From NCBI GenBank assembly GCA_902462015.1, contig CABPZV010000036.1, positions 1 to 13,721 of the forward strand: a stretch of DNA of 13,721 nt, given 5' to 3'. A program made the translations under genes and the position numbers. Shown in pieces: positions 1 to 6,809 of this stretch (within the stretch, counting starts at the first letter, position 1; each line of letters begins with the position of its first letter). This DNA is from an uncultured Eubacteriales bacterium (GTDB lineage: Bacteria > Bacillota > Clostridia > Oscillospirales > CAG-272). Below the pieces are notes generated by a model, which saw only the letters and a list, made by a program, of their open reading frames with translations, did no database searches and was not told the origin of the DNA.

Positions 1-203
1 GAGCAACGCTCCTGCGCTTGCGAACGATTGCAACCTACGCAGAGAGCGTTAGCTCCTCAGGGTTTCAGTGGGAGATTATAACTCCCACTGAAGCCTTGAA
101 GTGGAACCCGCCGCCTTATAAGGCGGGGGACATCTGCGTTAGGTTATAAAGTTGAAGGCAGATGAAAAAAATCCTTAAGCTATACTGATGAAAAATCTGT
201 TTC
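1..203. other. Gene-free left end containing hairpin repeat element A
   Basis: I see no credible protein gene here. The stretch lies downstream of the DUF624 gene that ends at 204 on the minus strand. It holds element A (separate entry) and a short flanking hairpin-forming sequence at 1-11 (GAGC-AAC-GCTC). No classic hairpin-plus-U terminator is obvious directly behind the stop codon. The minus strand has a T-run at about 164-170, but I cannot pair a convincing stem in front of it, so the hairpins of element A may serve as the transcript end. Confidence 0.5.
32..145 (-). repeat. Element A: three-hairpin repeat with imperfect terminal inverted repeats
   Basis: Read on the minus strand, this element matches element B at 5997-6107, sharing the start GATGTCCCCCGCCT and a TTCAGT...ACTGAA hairpin. 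Visible structures are a perfect 16-nt palindrome CCGCCTTATAAGGCGG (111-126), an 11-bp stem TTCAGTGGGAG / CTCCCACTGAA with a 7-nt loop (64-74 with 82-92), and a smaller hairpin around GAGAGC-GTTA-GCTC (43-57). The block is bounded by AACCTACGCAGA (32-43) and its near inverse TCTGCGTTAGGTT (133-145), which resemble terminal inverted repeats with one extra T. It holds no open reading frame. It could be a small non-autonomous mobile element or a dispersed structured RNA or terminator family. The repeat relationship is directly visible; its nature is inferred. Confidence 0.6.
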
Positions 204-1154
204 TTAGTTTGCCTCTTCGGTTTCGTAGTACGGATCGATCATTATTTCTTTAATTTTCGGGAAAGCGGCATAGACAAAAATATACCAGACAGCTCCAATC
301 GATATAAACAGTATAAGGCTGATTCCGACCGGGATAAACAGTAAAACAAGCATGTAGTTTATAAAAACCACCAGTGAAGCGCCTATAAGTGCCGGGATAT
401 TTCTTTTTGCGCCGATGATAGCGAAGATGAGCGCATTTTTAAAGAGCTTAAAAATACTTAGGTCAAAGGTAACTAACATGATGTACAGATAAGGGCGCAT
501 CAGCATGTACAGAAACATAAGCAGGATATTTGCGAACATTACCGTCTCTGTCAGAAATGTTCCCATATTGAAATATGAAAGAACGATATTATAAGTTAAA
601 ATTGCAAATATCAGACAGTCGATTATGCCAAGTATGATAGATTGGCGGAGATTTCTTTTTATCGCGTGCTTAAAGTCTGCAAAGAAGAAAAGCGGTTCTC
701 CCTTGAGCAGATTTCTGAAAAGATATGTGCAGCCTGTTGTTATCGGTCCCATTGTAAATATAATCAGCGCCGACAGTGAGAACATTACAGTTGTGGCCGT
801 AGTAAGGGCGGAAAGCTCTCCCTGTATGCCGTGAACACCGAACAGTGCCATCGATGACGGAGAAATTCCGCTGCCCTGAGTATGGAGCATAGCGCCGTGA
901 AGCTGTGGGAATATAGGTGAGATGGGCGATGTAGAAATTCGGTTTAGGTTTCCTGTAAGCGCATATATTGCGAAGAAAATCGGAAAATTGCCGAACAGAA
1001 GAATAAGATTCACCTTAAAAATATCGTTGAGATGCAGTTTAAAATATTTAAAAAATCCGGAAAAATTCTGAGGAGTCTTTGGTCCCTTATCAACGCCCTT
1101 GCCCTCGCGCTGTGTATCGAACAGCTTTTTCATGGCATCATGATATTTTGACAT
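204..1154 (-). CDS. DUF624 (YesL-like) multi-pass membrane protein with an enlarged first loop
   Basis: A 316-residue membrane protein resembling the DUF624/YesL family, whose members are often found beside sugar transporters but have no established biochemical role. The family-like core is the GPITTG turn (residues 136-141) followed by a LFRNLLKGEP-type segment and a DF-x-H-A-I-K-RN stretch. About six hydrophobic spans are visible (roughly 45-67, 118-145, 172-195, 203-228 and two between 255 and 300). The protein is longer than the usual ~200-220 residues because residues 68-115 form a Ser/Pro/Gly/His-rich insertion between the first and second spans, and because of an N-terminal charged tail of about 40 residues. 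The start is backed by AAGGA 8 nt upstream of ATG. It is the last gene after proC and the SpoIIM-like gene (35-nt gap), so co-transcription is likely. No sugar transporter is nearby, so the role is open. Confidence 0.7.
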   Translation of the reverse strand: MSKYHDAMKKLFDTQREGKGVDKGPKTPQNFSGFFKYFKLHLNDIFKVNLILLFGNFPIFFAIYALTGNLNRISTSPISPIFPQLHGAMLHTQGSGISPSSMALFGVHGIQGELSALTTATTVMFSLSALIIFTMGPITTGCTYLFRNLLKGEPLFFFADFKHAIKRNLRQSIILGIIDCLIFAILTYNIVLSYFNMGTFLTETVMFANILLMFLYMLMRPYLYIMLVTFDLSIFKLFKNALIFAIIGAKRNIPALIGASLVVFINYMLVLLFIPVGISLILFISIGAVWYIFVYAAFPKIKEIMIDPYYETEEAN

Positions 1155-1189
1155 TTATGATTTCCTTTCTTTTCTTTTTACATATGCTT

Positions 1190-1777
1190 TCAGAAATATT
1201 GAATTACCGCAAAATATACGGCTATTAGCATGGCGAGCTTAAACGCGGAGATTCCTGTTATGCGGAACAGCTCCCTCACCTCCGGCAAAGCTGTCAGCAA
1301 GCGTGCTGACGGCGGTGAGCGTCTCGCAAGCTCCCGGCCCAAATAGGCAGAATATACACAAAGCTCTGAAAGCGTTATCAGTATTGACGAACAGATAACG
1401 GCAAAAATCAGATAGGAGATTTCTTTTTCAGCGAGTCTTGTGCAGAGCGCGCCAAATGTAAAAGCGGAATATACAGAAGCGGTAAAGGCTACTGCAGGAG
1501 CGTACACTGTAAAACCACAGAGAAAGACAAGAATCAGGCACAGTGCCGGGCGGTACAATCCACGCAGGACTGCGAGAAGGTAATCAGTAAATACGGCGCA
1601 GGATTCAAACCCAGAGCTGTCCTTAAAATTCCAGATGAAATTACCGAGATAATCCGCGACATGCATGTCCGTTTTTTTTAGGTAAAATTCGGTAATTGCG
1701 CCGGCGATAAAAAACAGCGCGGCGGCGGCCGTAAATACTGTATGTATTCTCCTGTATCTTTCCTCTCCTGCCATCAT
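1190..1777 (-). CDS. SpoIIM-like multi-pass membrane protein (tentative)
   Basis: This encodes a 195-residue hydrophobic protein with one N-terminal span (about 12-32), a short polar segment (33-65) and about four more spans (77-95, 97-113, 120-147, 175-194). The layout, length and the central LCGFTVYAPAVAF segment resemble stage II sporulation protein M (SpoIIM, DUF95 family), which in Bacillus acts with SpoIID and SpoIIP in engulfment and peptidoglycan remodelling. The similarity is by eye and weak, so a plain 'membrane protein of unknown function' is the safe fallback. I chose the ATG at 1777 because AAAGGA lies 11 nt upstream; an in-frame ATG at 1822 has no ribosome binding site. It lies 80 nt after proC and 35 nt before the DUF624 gene, probably in one transcript. 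Confidence 0.5.
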   Translation of the reverse strand: MMAGEERYRRIHTVFTAAAALFFIAGAITEFYLKKTDMHVADYLGNFIWNFKDSSGFESCAVFTDYLLAVLRGLYRPALCLILVFLCGFTVYAPAVAFTASVYSAFTFGALCTRLAEKEISYLIFAVICSSILITLSELCVYSAYLGRELARRSPPSARLLTALPEVRELFRITGISAFKLAMLIAVYFAVIQYF

Positions 1778-1857
1778 GGTACATCTTTTCCTTTCGGTGC
1801 TTTTGTTGCGTTGATATACCATATATATATTCAGCAGAATTATTTTCTATGCAGCTT

Positions 1858-2664
1858 TTATCTGCCCAGCTCTTCGGCTCTTTGCACGCATGCCATCATT
1901 GCTTCGGCTATAATTTCGGGCATACCGCGGTCTTTCAGGACTTTTACCGCAGGCTCGGTGGTGCCTCCGGGAGTTGTAACGCGTTTAATCAATGCGTCCG
2001 GAGAATCGTCAGAGTTCATCATAAGCTCTGCGGAACCGATTACCATGCGGCAGATAACATTTTTCATCTCTGCCTCACTGAGCTCGATGCCCTCCGTTTT
2101 AGCCGCGTCCATAATCGATTTGATAAACAGATAAACATATGCCGGAGCGCTCGATGTTGCGCTTATAACGGCGTTCATTTTGTCTTCTGTGAGCGTCAAA
2201 ATTTCCCCTATACGCGAAAACATTCTGCAGATAAGCGCAAAGCTCTTGTCACTTACCAAACTGTTTCTTGTGAGCGCTGTTACGCCCTTGCCTATCCTAA
2301 GCGGAGCATTCGGCATTGTGCGTATTACCGCCGCATCGTGTCCGAGCAGCTGGCAGATTTTTTCTATCGAAATTCCTGCGGCGATTGAAACGAAGCATTT
2401 TCCGTCTGTATCCATTCCGCGTATACTTTCAAAAAGCTGTTCGAAGTTTTGCGGCTGAACTGCCAATACGATAAAATCCGCAAATTTGATTGCTTCTTCG
2501 GCTGATTCCGCAGTTTGGAAGCCTTCCTTTTCAAATTCTGTAATCTTGCTCTTTTCCTTGTCGAACAGAATAGTATCGGACGGGTCTGTTCCGTCGAGCA
2601 TAAGTCCTTTTATAATTGCCGACGCCATATTGCCGACGCCTAAAAATGCATATTTATTTTTCAT
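1858..2664 (-). CDS. proC: Pyrroline-5-carboxylate reductase
   Basis: The product catalyses the last step of proline synthesis: NAD(P)H-dependent reduction of 1-pyrroline-5-carboxylate to L-proline in the cytoplasm. At 268 residues it has the usual family length. It opens with the Rossmann dinucleotide loop FLGVGNMASAI (7-17), followed by the LAVQPQ segment (67-72), SIAAGIS (93-99), the RTMPNAP motif (115-121), SSAPAYVYLF (171-180) in the helical dimerisation domain, and the signature TPGGTTE (about 231-237) near the substrate site. All key motifs are present, with no sign of decay. The initiating ATG follows AAAGG by about 12 nt, a modest site, but no better start exists ahead of the Rossmann motif. 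proA and proB are not in the window. The gene heads a likely operon with two membrane proteins whose link to proline is not obvious. Confidence 0.95.
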   Translation of the reverse strand: MKNKYAFLGVGNMASAIIKGLMLDGTDPSDTILFDKEKSKITEFEKEGFQTAESAEEAIKFADFIVLAVQPQNFEQLFESIRGMDTDGKCFVSIAAGISIEKICQLLGHDAAVIRTMPNAPLRIGKGVTALTRNSLVSDKSFALICRMFSRIGEILTLTEDKMNAVISATSSAPAYVYLFIKSIMDAAKTEGIELSEAEMKNVICRMVIGSAELMMNSDDSPDALIKRVTTPGGTTEPAVKVLKDRGMPEIIAEAMMACVQRAEELGR

Positions 2665-2798
2665 TTATATATACCGGCCTTTCTTTTTAAGCCTTATTTC
2701 AGGCTGATTCCGTGCATTTGCACAGACATGTAACTGTATTGAATTACGGAATTAAAAAATTGTAGTTAAACAAAAGATTATCGTATACTTATTCAGTT

Positions 2799-2807
2799 AT
2801 TGTAGCA
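2799..2807 (-). promoter_or_regulatory. Possible extended -10 for the proC operon
   Basis: The minus strand carries TGCTACAAT, an extended -10 (TGN plus TACAAT), about 135 nt upstream of the proC start and downstream of the gap terminator. I find no good -35 hexamer at 16-18 bp. A second TACAAT lies closer to the gene at about 2759-2764. A separate promoter for proC is expected because gap ends in a terminator, but this exact site is uncertain. Confidence 0.25.
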
Positions 2808-2892
2808 CGTTTTTTAAAACTCTGTGTGAATAAATTATCAAACATATATTGACGAAAAATGAGACCGTAAAGAAAACGAAGCAGAACAGAGA

Positions 2893-2934
2893 GGAGAAAA
2901 GAAAGCAGCCGTGTGCTTTGAAACACACGGCTGC
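2893..2934 (-). terminator. Rho-independent terminator of gap
   Basis: A perfect 11-bp stem, GCAGCCGTGTG (2905-2915) with CACACGGCTGC (2924-2934), and an 8-nt loop is followed on the minus strand by TTTCTTTTC. It begins 20 nt after the gap stop codon. The T-rich tail is on the minus side only, so it ends gap transcripts rather than anything from the left. Confidence 0.9.
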
Positions 2935-2954
2935 CGCCAGAGACAGAACAGGAC

Positions 2955-3965
2955 TTATGCAAGCTCTGCAAAATATTTAATTGTACGAACCATCTGGCTG
3001 GTGTATGAGTTCTCGTTATCATACCATGATACAACCTGTACCTGGTAAGTATCGTCGTCGATCTTAGCAACCATTGTCTGAGTTGCGTCGAAGATAGAAC
3101 CTGCTGTTGAGCCGATAATATCAGATGATACAATCTGATCTTCGTTATACTCAAAGGATTCTGTAGCTGCGGCCTTCATAGCGGCGTTGATAGCGTCAGC
3201 AGTTATGTCTTTGCCCTTTACTACGGCAACAAGAATTGTTGTTGAGCCTGTAGGAGTCGGAACACGCTGAGCTGAACCGATAAGCTTGCCGTTAAGTTCA
3301 GGAATTACAAGGCCGATAGCCTTTGCAGCACCTGTTGAGTTAGGAACGATATTGATAGCGGCAGCGCGCGAACGGCGAAGATCTCCCTTTCTCTGAGGAC
3401 CGTCGAGGGGCATCTGATCTCCGGTGTAAGCATGAACCGTTGTCATTATACCGCTCTGTATGGGAGCAAAATCATTGAGAGCTTTTGCCATCGGCGCAAG
3501 GCAGTTTGTTGTGCAGGAAGCTGCAGAAATGACAGTATCCGAAGCCTTAAGGGTATCTTGGTTTACATTGTAAACAATTGTAGGAAGGTCGTTTCCTGCC
3601 GGTGCAGAAATTACAACCTTTTTTGCTCCTGCCTGAATGTGAGCGGAAGCCTTTTCTTTTGATGTATAGAAGCCTGTGCATTCAAGAACGACGTCGACGT
3701 CGAGCTTGCCCCAGGGAAGATCAGCCGCATTCTTTTCTGCATAGATCTTGATTTCCTTACCAGCAACAATGATGGAATCCTCTGTAGCCTCTACTGATTT
3801 GTTGTATCTGCCGTGTGTTGAATCATATTTAAGAAGATGAGCAAGCATTTTCGGACTTGTAAGGTCGTTGATTGCAACAACATCATATCCTTCTGCTTCA
3901 AACATCTGTCTGAAAGCAAGGCGGCCGATACGACCGAAACCGTTAATGGCAACTTTAACTGACAT
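2955..3965 (-). CDS. gap: Glyceraldehyde-3-phosphate dehydrogenase, NAD-dependent type I
   Basis: The product converts glyceraldehyde 3-phosphate, NAD+ and phosphate to 1,3-bisphosphoglycerate, a central glycolytic step in the cytoplasm. At 336 residues it is full length. It starts with the NAD-binding NGFGRIGR (8-15); AIND with Asp34 indicates NAD rather than NADP preference. The catalytic Cys151 lies in SCTTNCLAP (150-158) and the partner His178 in TVHAYTG (176-182). The phosphate-site segment RAAAINIVPNSTGAAKA and the C-terminal SWYDNE-type motif are intact. Start choice is clear: GGAGG lies 8-9 nt before ATG. The gene stands alone, with its own promoter and strong terminator and no pgk or tpi beside it, consistent with high separate expression. 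It is transcribed divergently from the PAS-like gene at 4240. Confidence 0.97.
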   Translation of the reverse strand: MSVKVAINGFGRIGRLAFRQMFEAEGYDVVAINDLTSPKMLAHLLKYDSTHGRYNKSVEATEDSIIVAGKEIKIYAEKNAADLPWGKLDVDVVLECTGFYTSKEKASAHIQAGAKKVVISAPAGNDLPTIVYNVNQDTLKASDTVISAASCTTNCLAPMAKALNDFAPIQSGIMTTVHAYTGDQMPLDGPQRKGDLRRSRAAAINIVPNSTGAAKAIGLVIPELNGKLIGSAQRVPTPTGSTTILVAVVKGKDITADAINAAMKAAATESFEYNEDQIVSSDIIGSTAGSIFDATQTMVAKIDDDTYQVQVVSWYDNENSYTSQMVRTIKYFAELA

Positions 3966-4011
3966 ATTATAATTCCTCCAGGATTAAATATTTATATTTA
4001 CATATACAAGT

Positions 4012-4040
4012 ATTTTAACTCATTTTCAATTGTTTTACAA
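4012..4040 (-). promoter_or_regulatory. Sigma-A promoter of gap
   Basis: On the minus strand, TTGTAA (4040-4035) and TAAAAT (4017-4012) are separated by exactly 17 bp. Transcription would start near 4005, giving a ~40-nt leader with a strong GGAGG site. The AT-rich stretch up to 4140 lies upstream. I see no convincing operator such as a CggR, CcpA or Rex box. Confidence 0.7.
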
Positions 4041-4140
4041 GGGAAAAGATAAAATTTTTAAAAATTGTAACAATTAACCTTATTTGCATATATTCAGGAT
4101 CGAATAATCAGGCTGTTTGCAAAAGATTACATTGTCTTTA

Positions 4141-4169
4141 TTGAAAAATTGACTGATTAGTGGTAAAAT
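4141..4169 (+). promoter_or_regulatory. Sigma-A promoter of the orphan PAS-like gene
   Basis: TTGAAA (4141-4146) and TAAAAT (4164-4169) are separated by 17 bp, and TGG sits directly before the -10. The start point would lie near 4176, about 64 nt before the ATG at 4240. The promoter is divergent from that of gap, with roughly 100 bp between the two -35 boxes. Confidence 0.6.
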
Positions 4170-4239
4170 GAAAATATAATATGTCACTTTTTTCATGCTG
4201 CAATGTTCAGAAATAAATAACAGACGGAGAAAAACAAAT

Positions 4240-5310
4240 ATGAAGTTGGATTTAACAGCAACGCCGATAATCGTTGCGGACGGAGGCGGAAGGCTAATTT
4301 ACAAAAATGCGGCGGCAAAAAAGCTTCTGCCTGGTTGCCGGAAGGGAACCCCGTTAGTACGTTATCTTTCGGCGGTCGGCTATGACTCTTTTTTGCAGAT
4401 GCGATGTGATACAGCAGAAAAATACGACATAATCACCTTTGACAACACATATTCGATGTGCCGAAAAGCACTTGCCGGTTGTTATGATTACAACGGGGAA
4501 CGCAGATCTGCCTTTGTTTTTCTGAATATACTTCAGAGAAATGCAGACGACGCTCTTCTTGAGTACGCAAGGTCGGTTTCACTTTGCGCAGGCAGCCGGC
4601 TGATCGGATTTGTCGCCTCTCAGGGAGAGCTCATCGACGTTCAGGCGCCGGCGGCGGCCTGGAATTATACGCGGAGAAATACGATGATTTATGACGTGAG
4701 CGAAGGACTGGCCAACAGGCTCGAAAGAAGGGCTGTTTCCGCTGTATTCTTTATTGACTGCATGCGCGAAATTTTGATTCAGAGAGTCAGAATCCTCGGT
4801 TACAGACTTTCCGTAGAGGTTGTTAATACAATGTTCAGCCGTGTTGCTGTGTGGGAGCTTGCGCGCTTTATATATACTTTTGTTCCCACGACGATGCTTA
4901 TGCTTAAATGCTCCGATGGAGATTGCCGTGCTAAGATTATATGCGAGGACGGAGAAATATCAGCTTCTTTTCACGCTGAGATTGACAGAATCGGCAGAGT
5001 AAAGAGCGGCGCCGCAGCAATGACGGAGCTTGCCGATGCTCTTGAGTATGACGATATACCAAGCGCCATCGTTTCCGATGTGATTCTTGAGAGCTGCGGC
5101 ATGCCACTGCAATGTATTCCGTCCGGAAGATCGATGAAAAATTCTGGTGAGCTTGAGCTGAAAATGTGTGTTCCGGTAACCGAGATTAGAGAAGATGTTC
5201 TTTTTTCGCCGGAAGCGGAAAGAAAGTTTGTGGAGTCTGTTATGTCTGCATTTTGCGATTTTATCGATATATCGGCTCCGAATAATTCAAATACAGACAG
5301 CAGCGAATAA
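4240..5310 (+). CDS. Orphan protein with PAS-like N-terminus and possible degenerate histidine-kinase-like C-terminus
   Basis: I do not firmly recognise this 356-residue soluble protein; no signal peptide or membrane span is visible. Residues 5-100 have the pattern of a PAS sensor fold: TPIIVADGGGRLIYKNAAAKKLL resembles the first strands and helix, and the end AFVFLNILQR resembles the last strand. The rest is helical, then mixed. Around residues 195-250, a helix ending near FIYTFVPTTMLML and followed by a short beta pair loosely recalls the N-box region of a GHKL ATPase. The N-box asparagine, a DxGxG motif and a phospho-accepting histidine in an H-E/D-x-R-T-P context are all absent. It may therefore be a signalling protein without kinase activity, a binding scaffold or a diverged anti-sigma-like ATPase. 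The start at 4240 follows GGAG by 10 nt; the upstream ATG at 4195 lacks one. No partner gene is adjacent. Confidence 0.6.
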   Translation: MKLDLTATPIIVADGGGRLIYKNAAAKKLLPGCRKGTPLVRYLSAVGYDSFLQMRCDTAEKYDIITFDNTYSMCRKALAGCYDYNGERRSAFVFLNILQRNADDALLEYARSVSLCAGSRLIGFVASQGELIDVQAPAAAWNYTRRNTMIYDVSEGLANRLERRAVSAVFFIDCMREILIQRVRILGYRLSVEVVNTMFSRVAVWELARFIYTFVPTTMLMLKCSDGDCRAKIICEDGEISASFHAEIDRIGRVKSGAAAMTELADALEYDDIPSAIVSDVILESCGMPLQCIPSGRSMKNSGELELKMCVPVTEIREDVLFSPEAERKFVESVMSAFCDFIDISAPNNSNTDSSE

Positions 5311-5378
5311 AAAAAGCTTTAAAATGTATTGTTGAATTTACTAAAATAAAAAGTCTGCCAAAAAGTTTAGTTTAGGTG

Positions 5379-5407
5379 TTGCAAAATAAGTAAAAGTGTG
5401 CTATAAT
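5379..5407 (+). promoter_or_regulatory. Sigma-A promoter of rplS
   Basis: TTGCAA (5379-5384) and a consensus TATAAT (5402-5407) are separated by 17 bp, with TGC in front of the -10 giving an extended element. The predicted start near 5414 leaves a leader of about 90 nt. The strength suits a ribosomal protein gene. No clear terminator separates this site from the orphan gene ending at 5310, so some read-through is possible. Confidence 0.85.
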
Positions 5408-5443
5408 AGTAATTAATCTTGTGTTTTAACAACATAGTAAAAA

Positions 5444-5495
5444 CGGGCAGTCCTCTGTGAAGCTCCGCATGAATGTCCGATATTATCAAGGAGGA
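5444..5495 (+). promoter_or_regulatory. Structured leader of rplS, possible autoregulatory site
   Basis: A 6-bp stem CGGGCA (5444-5449) / TGTCCG (5474-5479), one pair being G-U, encloses 24 nt. Within the loop, TCCTC (5451-5455) is complementary to GAGGA of the Shine-Dalgarno region (5491-5495), so alternative pairing could hide the ribosome binding site. Leaders that bind L19 and repress translation are known in Firmicutes. I cannot tell whether this one belongs to that family. Confidence 0.35.
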
Positions 5496-5502
5496 AGCCA
5501 AA

Positions 5503-5847
5503 ATGGATAAATTACAGGCTTTTGTAAGCGAGCAGTTAAAAAAGGAAGTACCTGAAATCAATGTCGGAGACACCGTCAAGGTTCATGACAAGATTAAAGA
5601 GGGAAACCGCGAAAGAATTCAGATTTTTGAAGGCACCGTTATCGCAAGAAAGGGCGGCGGAATCAGCGAGACATTTACCGTTCGCCGCGTTTCTTACGGC
5701 GTAGGCGTAGAGAAAACTTTTCCAATTCATTCGCCACATGTTGAAAAGGTGGAAACCGTTCGCCGCGGTAAGGTACGCCGCGCTAAGCTTTATTATCTGC
5801 GTGACCGTGTCGGAAAACGTTCTAAGGTTAAGGAACAAATTGTCTGA
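5503..5847 (+). CDS. rplS: 50S ribosomal protein L19
   Basis: L19 is a component of the large ribosomal subunit located near the 30S-50S interface. The 114-residue product has normal bacterial L19 length and the family pattern: an N-terminal helix, PEINVGDTVKVHDKI (17-31), RIQIFEGTVIARKGGG (38-53), ETFTVRRVSYGVGVEKTFP (56-74), HSPHVEKVE and the basic C-terminus RRGKVRRAKLYYLRDR. The strong site AAGGAGG ends 8 nt before the ATG at 5503; an in-frame ATG further upstream (5473) has no such site. In many Firmicutes rplS follows rpsP-rimM-trmD, but here it stands alone with its own promoter and terminator. Confidence 0.97.
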   Translation: MDKLQAFVSEQLKKEVPEINVGDTVKVHDKIKEGNRERIQIFEGTVIARKGGGISETFTVRRVSYGVGVEKTFPIHSPHVEKVETVRRGKVRRAKLYYLRDRVGKRSKVKEQIV

Positions 5848-5860
5848 TTTTTGCACAAGC

Positions 5861-5880
5861 AATAAAACCGGTGTTTTATT
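5861..5880 (+). other. AT-rich hairpin directly after rplS
   Basis: AATAAAAC and GTTTTATT form an 8-bp stem with the loop CGGT, 13 nt after the rplS stop codon. No U-run follows, so it is more likely a 3' stabilising structure or an attenuating pause than a full terminator. The efficient terminator lies further on. Confidence 0.45.
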
Positions 5881-5900
5881 CGCGTGCGGCATATAAATTG

Positions 5901-5938
5901 AACCGGAAGACCCGAGGGTCTTCCGGTTATTGCTTTTT
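5901..5938 (+). terminator. Strong rho-independent terminator of rplS
   Basis: Twelve perfect base pairs, AACCGGAAGACC (5901-5912) with GGTCTTCCGGTT (5917-5928), close a CGAG tetraloop. ATTGCTTTTT follows. The U-tract is on the plus-strand side only. Confidence 0.9.
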
Positions 5939-5996
5939 CGATAAGAGCTGAAGAATTGCCGCAAAATGCTCCGCCGGCGTATATAACTAAAAGCAA

Positions 5997-6107
5997 GATG
6001 TCCCCCGCCTATAGAGGTGGAGGACACTTACTTTTTTCAGTAGTGGTACAAGCCACCACTGAAACGCCTTATGACGGGGCTAAAGCCCCTTGTTGATTTC
6101 TGCGCAA
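5997..6107 (+). repeat. Element B: second copy of the three-hairpin repeat
   Basis: In the same sense as the minus strand of element A, this copy begins GATGTCCCCCGCCT. Three hairpins follow. The first is TGTCCCCCGCC (5999-6009) with GGTGGAGGACA (6016-6026), one mismatch and one G-U pair. The second is TTCAGTAGTGG (6036-6046) with CCACCACTGAA (6053-6063), one mismatch. The third is GGGGC-TAAA-GCCCC (6076-6089). The order and the GCTAA core of the third loop match element A. It fills the gap between convergent rplS and the DUF1287 gene and ends close to the latter's stop codon. It has no reading frame of its own. It may be a small mobile or structured RNA element. Confidence 0.6.
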
Positions 6108-6803
6108 CTAACCTGCCCATTCTATCAAATCCTCTGAGTCAATCAGCGACGCGTCGAATCTGTAATGCCCGGTTACGTCGGCGCCCTTTAAATAATCCTC
6201 TTCCCTCTTCTTCTGACCACCGTTATGTATAATATAAGGCTGACCGTCACGGTTACGTTTATCCGAAACAATACCGATATGCTTATCCTCTCCGAAAATT
6301 ACAATATCGCCGGGCTGCCATTCCGCAATCTGTTTTATATCTGTGTTTAAAGATACCGCATATTTTTCAAAAAATATTCTGAGATTCCGAACCCGCCGGA
6401 AATCGATGTTGTTATCCCGTTTTATCACCTTCGGATATGCTTCCGGCCGATGGATTATATCGTTATCTACCATATCGCGCAGAGAATATCCAGCCTGTTT
6501 AAAAGCTCTCCACACAACATCAGCACAAACGCCTATGTTATCCGGCGGATATCCGCTGTCATAGTAAGCCGGATCGTATACCGGGTGATTTTTTGCGTCC
6601 GCTCTGGCGCCGAGTAATATATCGGTATAATCGTCTGTCCCGTTTCCGTTGAAATCAACTGTACTGTATACCGTATCTATTCCGAAATCTCCGGGAGTAT
6701 ATATTTTTTCAACAAACGGGTTAAAGTAAATAAGCAGACATAAAGAGGCGGCAAGTAATAAAACCGCTGCCGCAGTGAGTACGGCAGTATACCGTTTGTG
6801 CAT
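6108..6803 (-). CDS. DUF1287 family membrane-anchored protein, papain-like (NlpC/P60-type) fold
   Basis: The protein has 231 residues. Residues 7-27 form a signal anchor, so the rest should lie outside the membrane. DUF1287 hallmarks are clear: GYPPDNIGVCADVVWRAFKQAG (84-105), NNIDFRRVRNLRIFFEK (131-147), WQPGDIVIFG (162-171), HIGIVSD (175-181), IIHNGG (191-196) and TGHYRF (211-216). By analogy with papain-like cell-wall hydrolases and amidases, Cys93, His175 and possibly His193 would be the active-site residues; activity is not demonstrated for most members. An added DFNGNGTDDYTD loop (50-61) looks like a calcium-binding dockerin or EF-hand-like loop. Translation starts 6 nt after the SanA/ElyC stop codon, with GAAGGGG inside the end of that gene, so the two are coupled. 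A wall-related role is inferred. Confidence 0.85.
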   Translation of the reverse strand: MHKRYTAVLTAAAVLLLAASLCLLIYFNPFVEKIYTPGDFGIDTVYSTVDFNGNGTDDYTDILLGARADAKNHPVYDPAYYDSGYPPDNIGVCADVVWRAFKQAGYSLRDMVDNDIIHRPEAYPKVIKRDNNIDFRRVRNLRIFFEKYAVSLNTDIKQIAEWQPGDIVIFGEDKHIGIVSDKRNRDGQPYIIHNGGQKKREEDYLKGADVTGHYRFDASLIDSEDLIEWAG

Positions 6804-6809
6804 CTCGGT

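Noticed and set aside
2789..3154. A 121-codon minus-strand frame overlapping the end of gap in another frame.
   Set aside because: It overlaps intact gap coding sequence and its terminator, and its composition is that of a frame shadow.
4060..4085. ATTGTAACAATTAAC upstream of gap as a possible Rex (redox) operator.
   Set aside because: The halves are only 2 bp apart and do not match TTGTTAA-N4-TTAACAA; it is an AT-rich near palindrome upstream of the -35.
5311..5378. A terminator for the orphan gene ending at 5310 (ACTAAA...TTTAGT pairing).
   Set aside because: The stem is only 6 A/T-rich pairs with a 20-nt loop and no proper U-tail.
5469..5510. A 13-codon upstream frame overlapping the rplS start, which could couple translation.
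   Set aside because: It has no Shine-Dalgarno sequence of its own; the AGGAGG lies inside the frame and serves rplS. It is probably chance.
5536..6027. A 163-codon minus-strand open frame across rplS.
   Set aside because: It is antisense to a clear rplS gene and runs through the rplS terminator, with no family resemblance.
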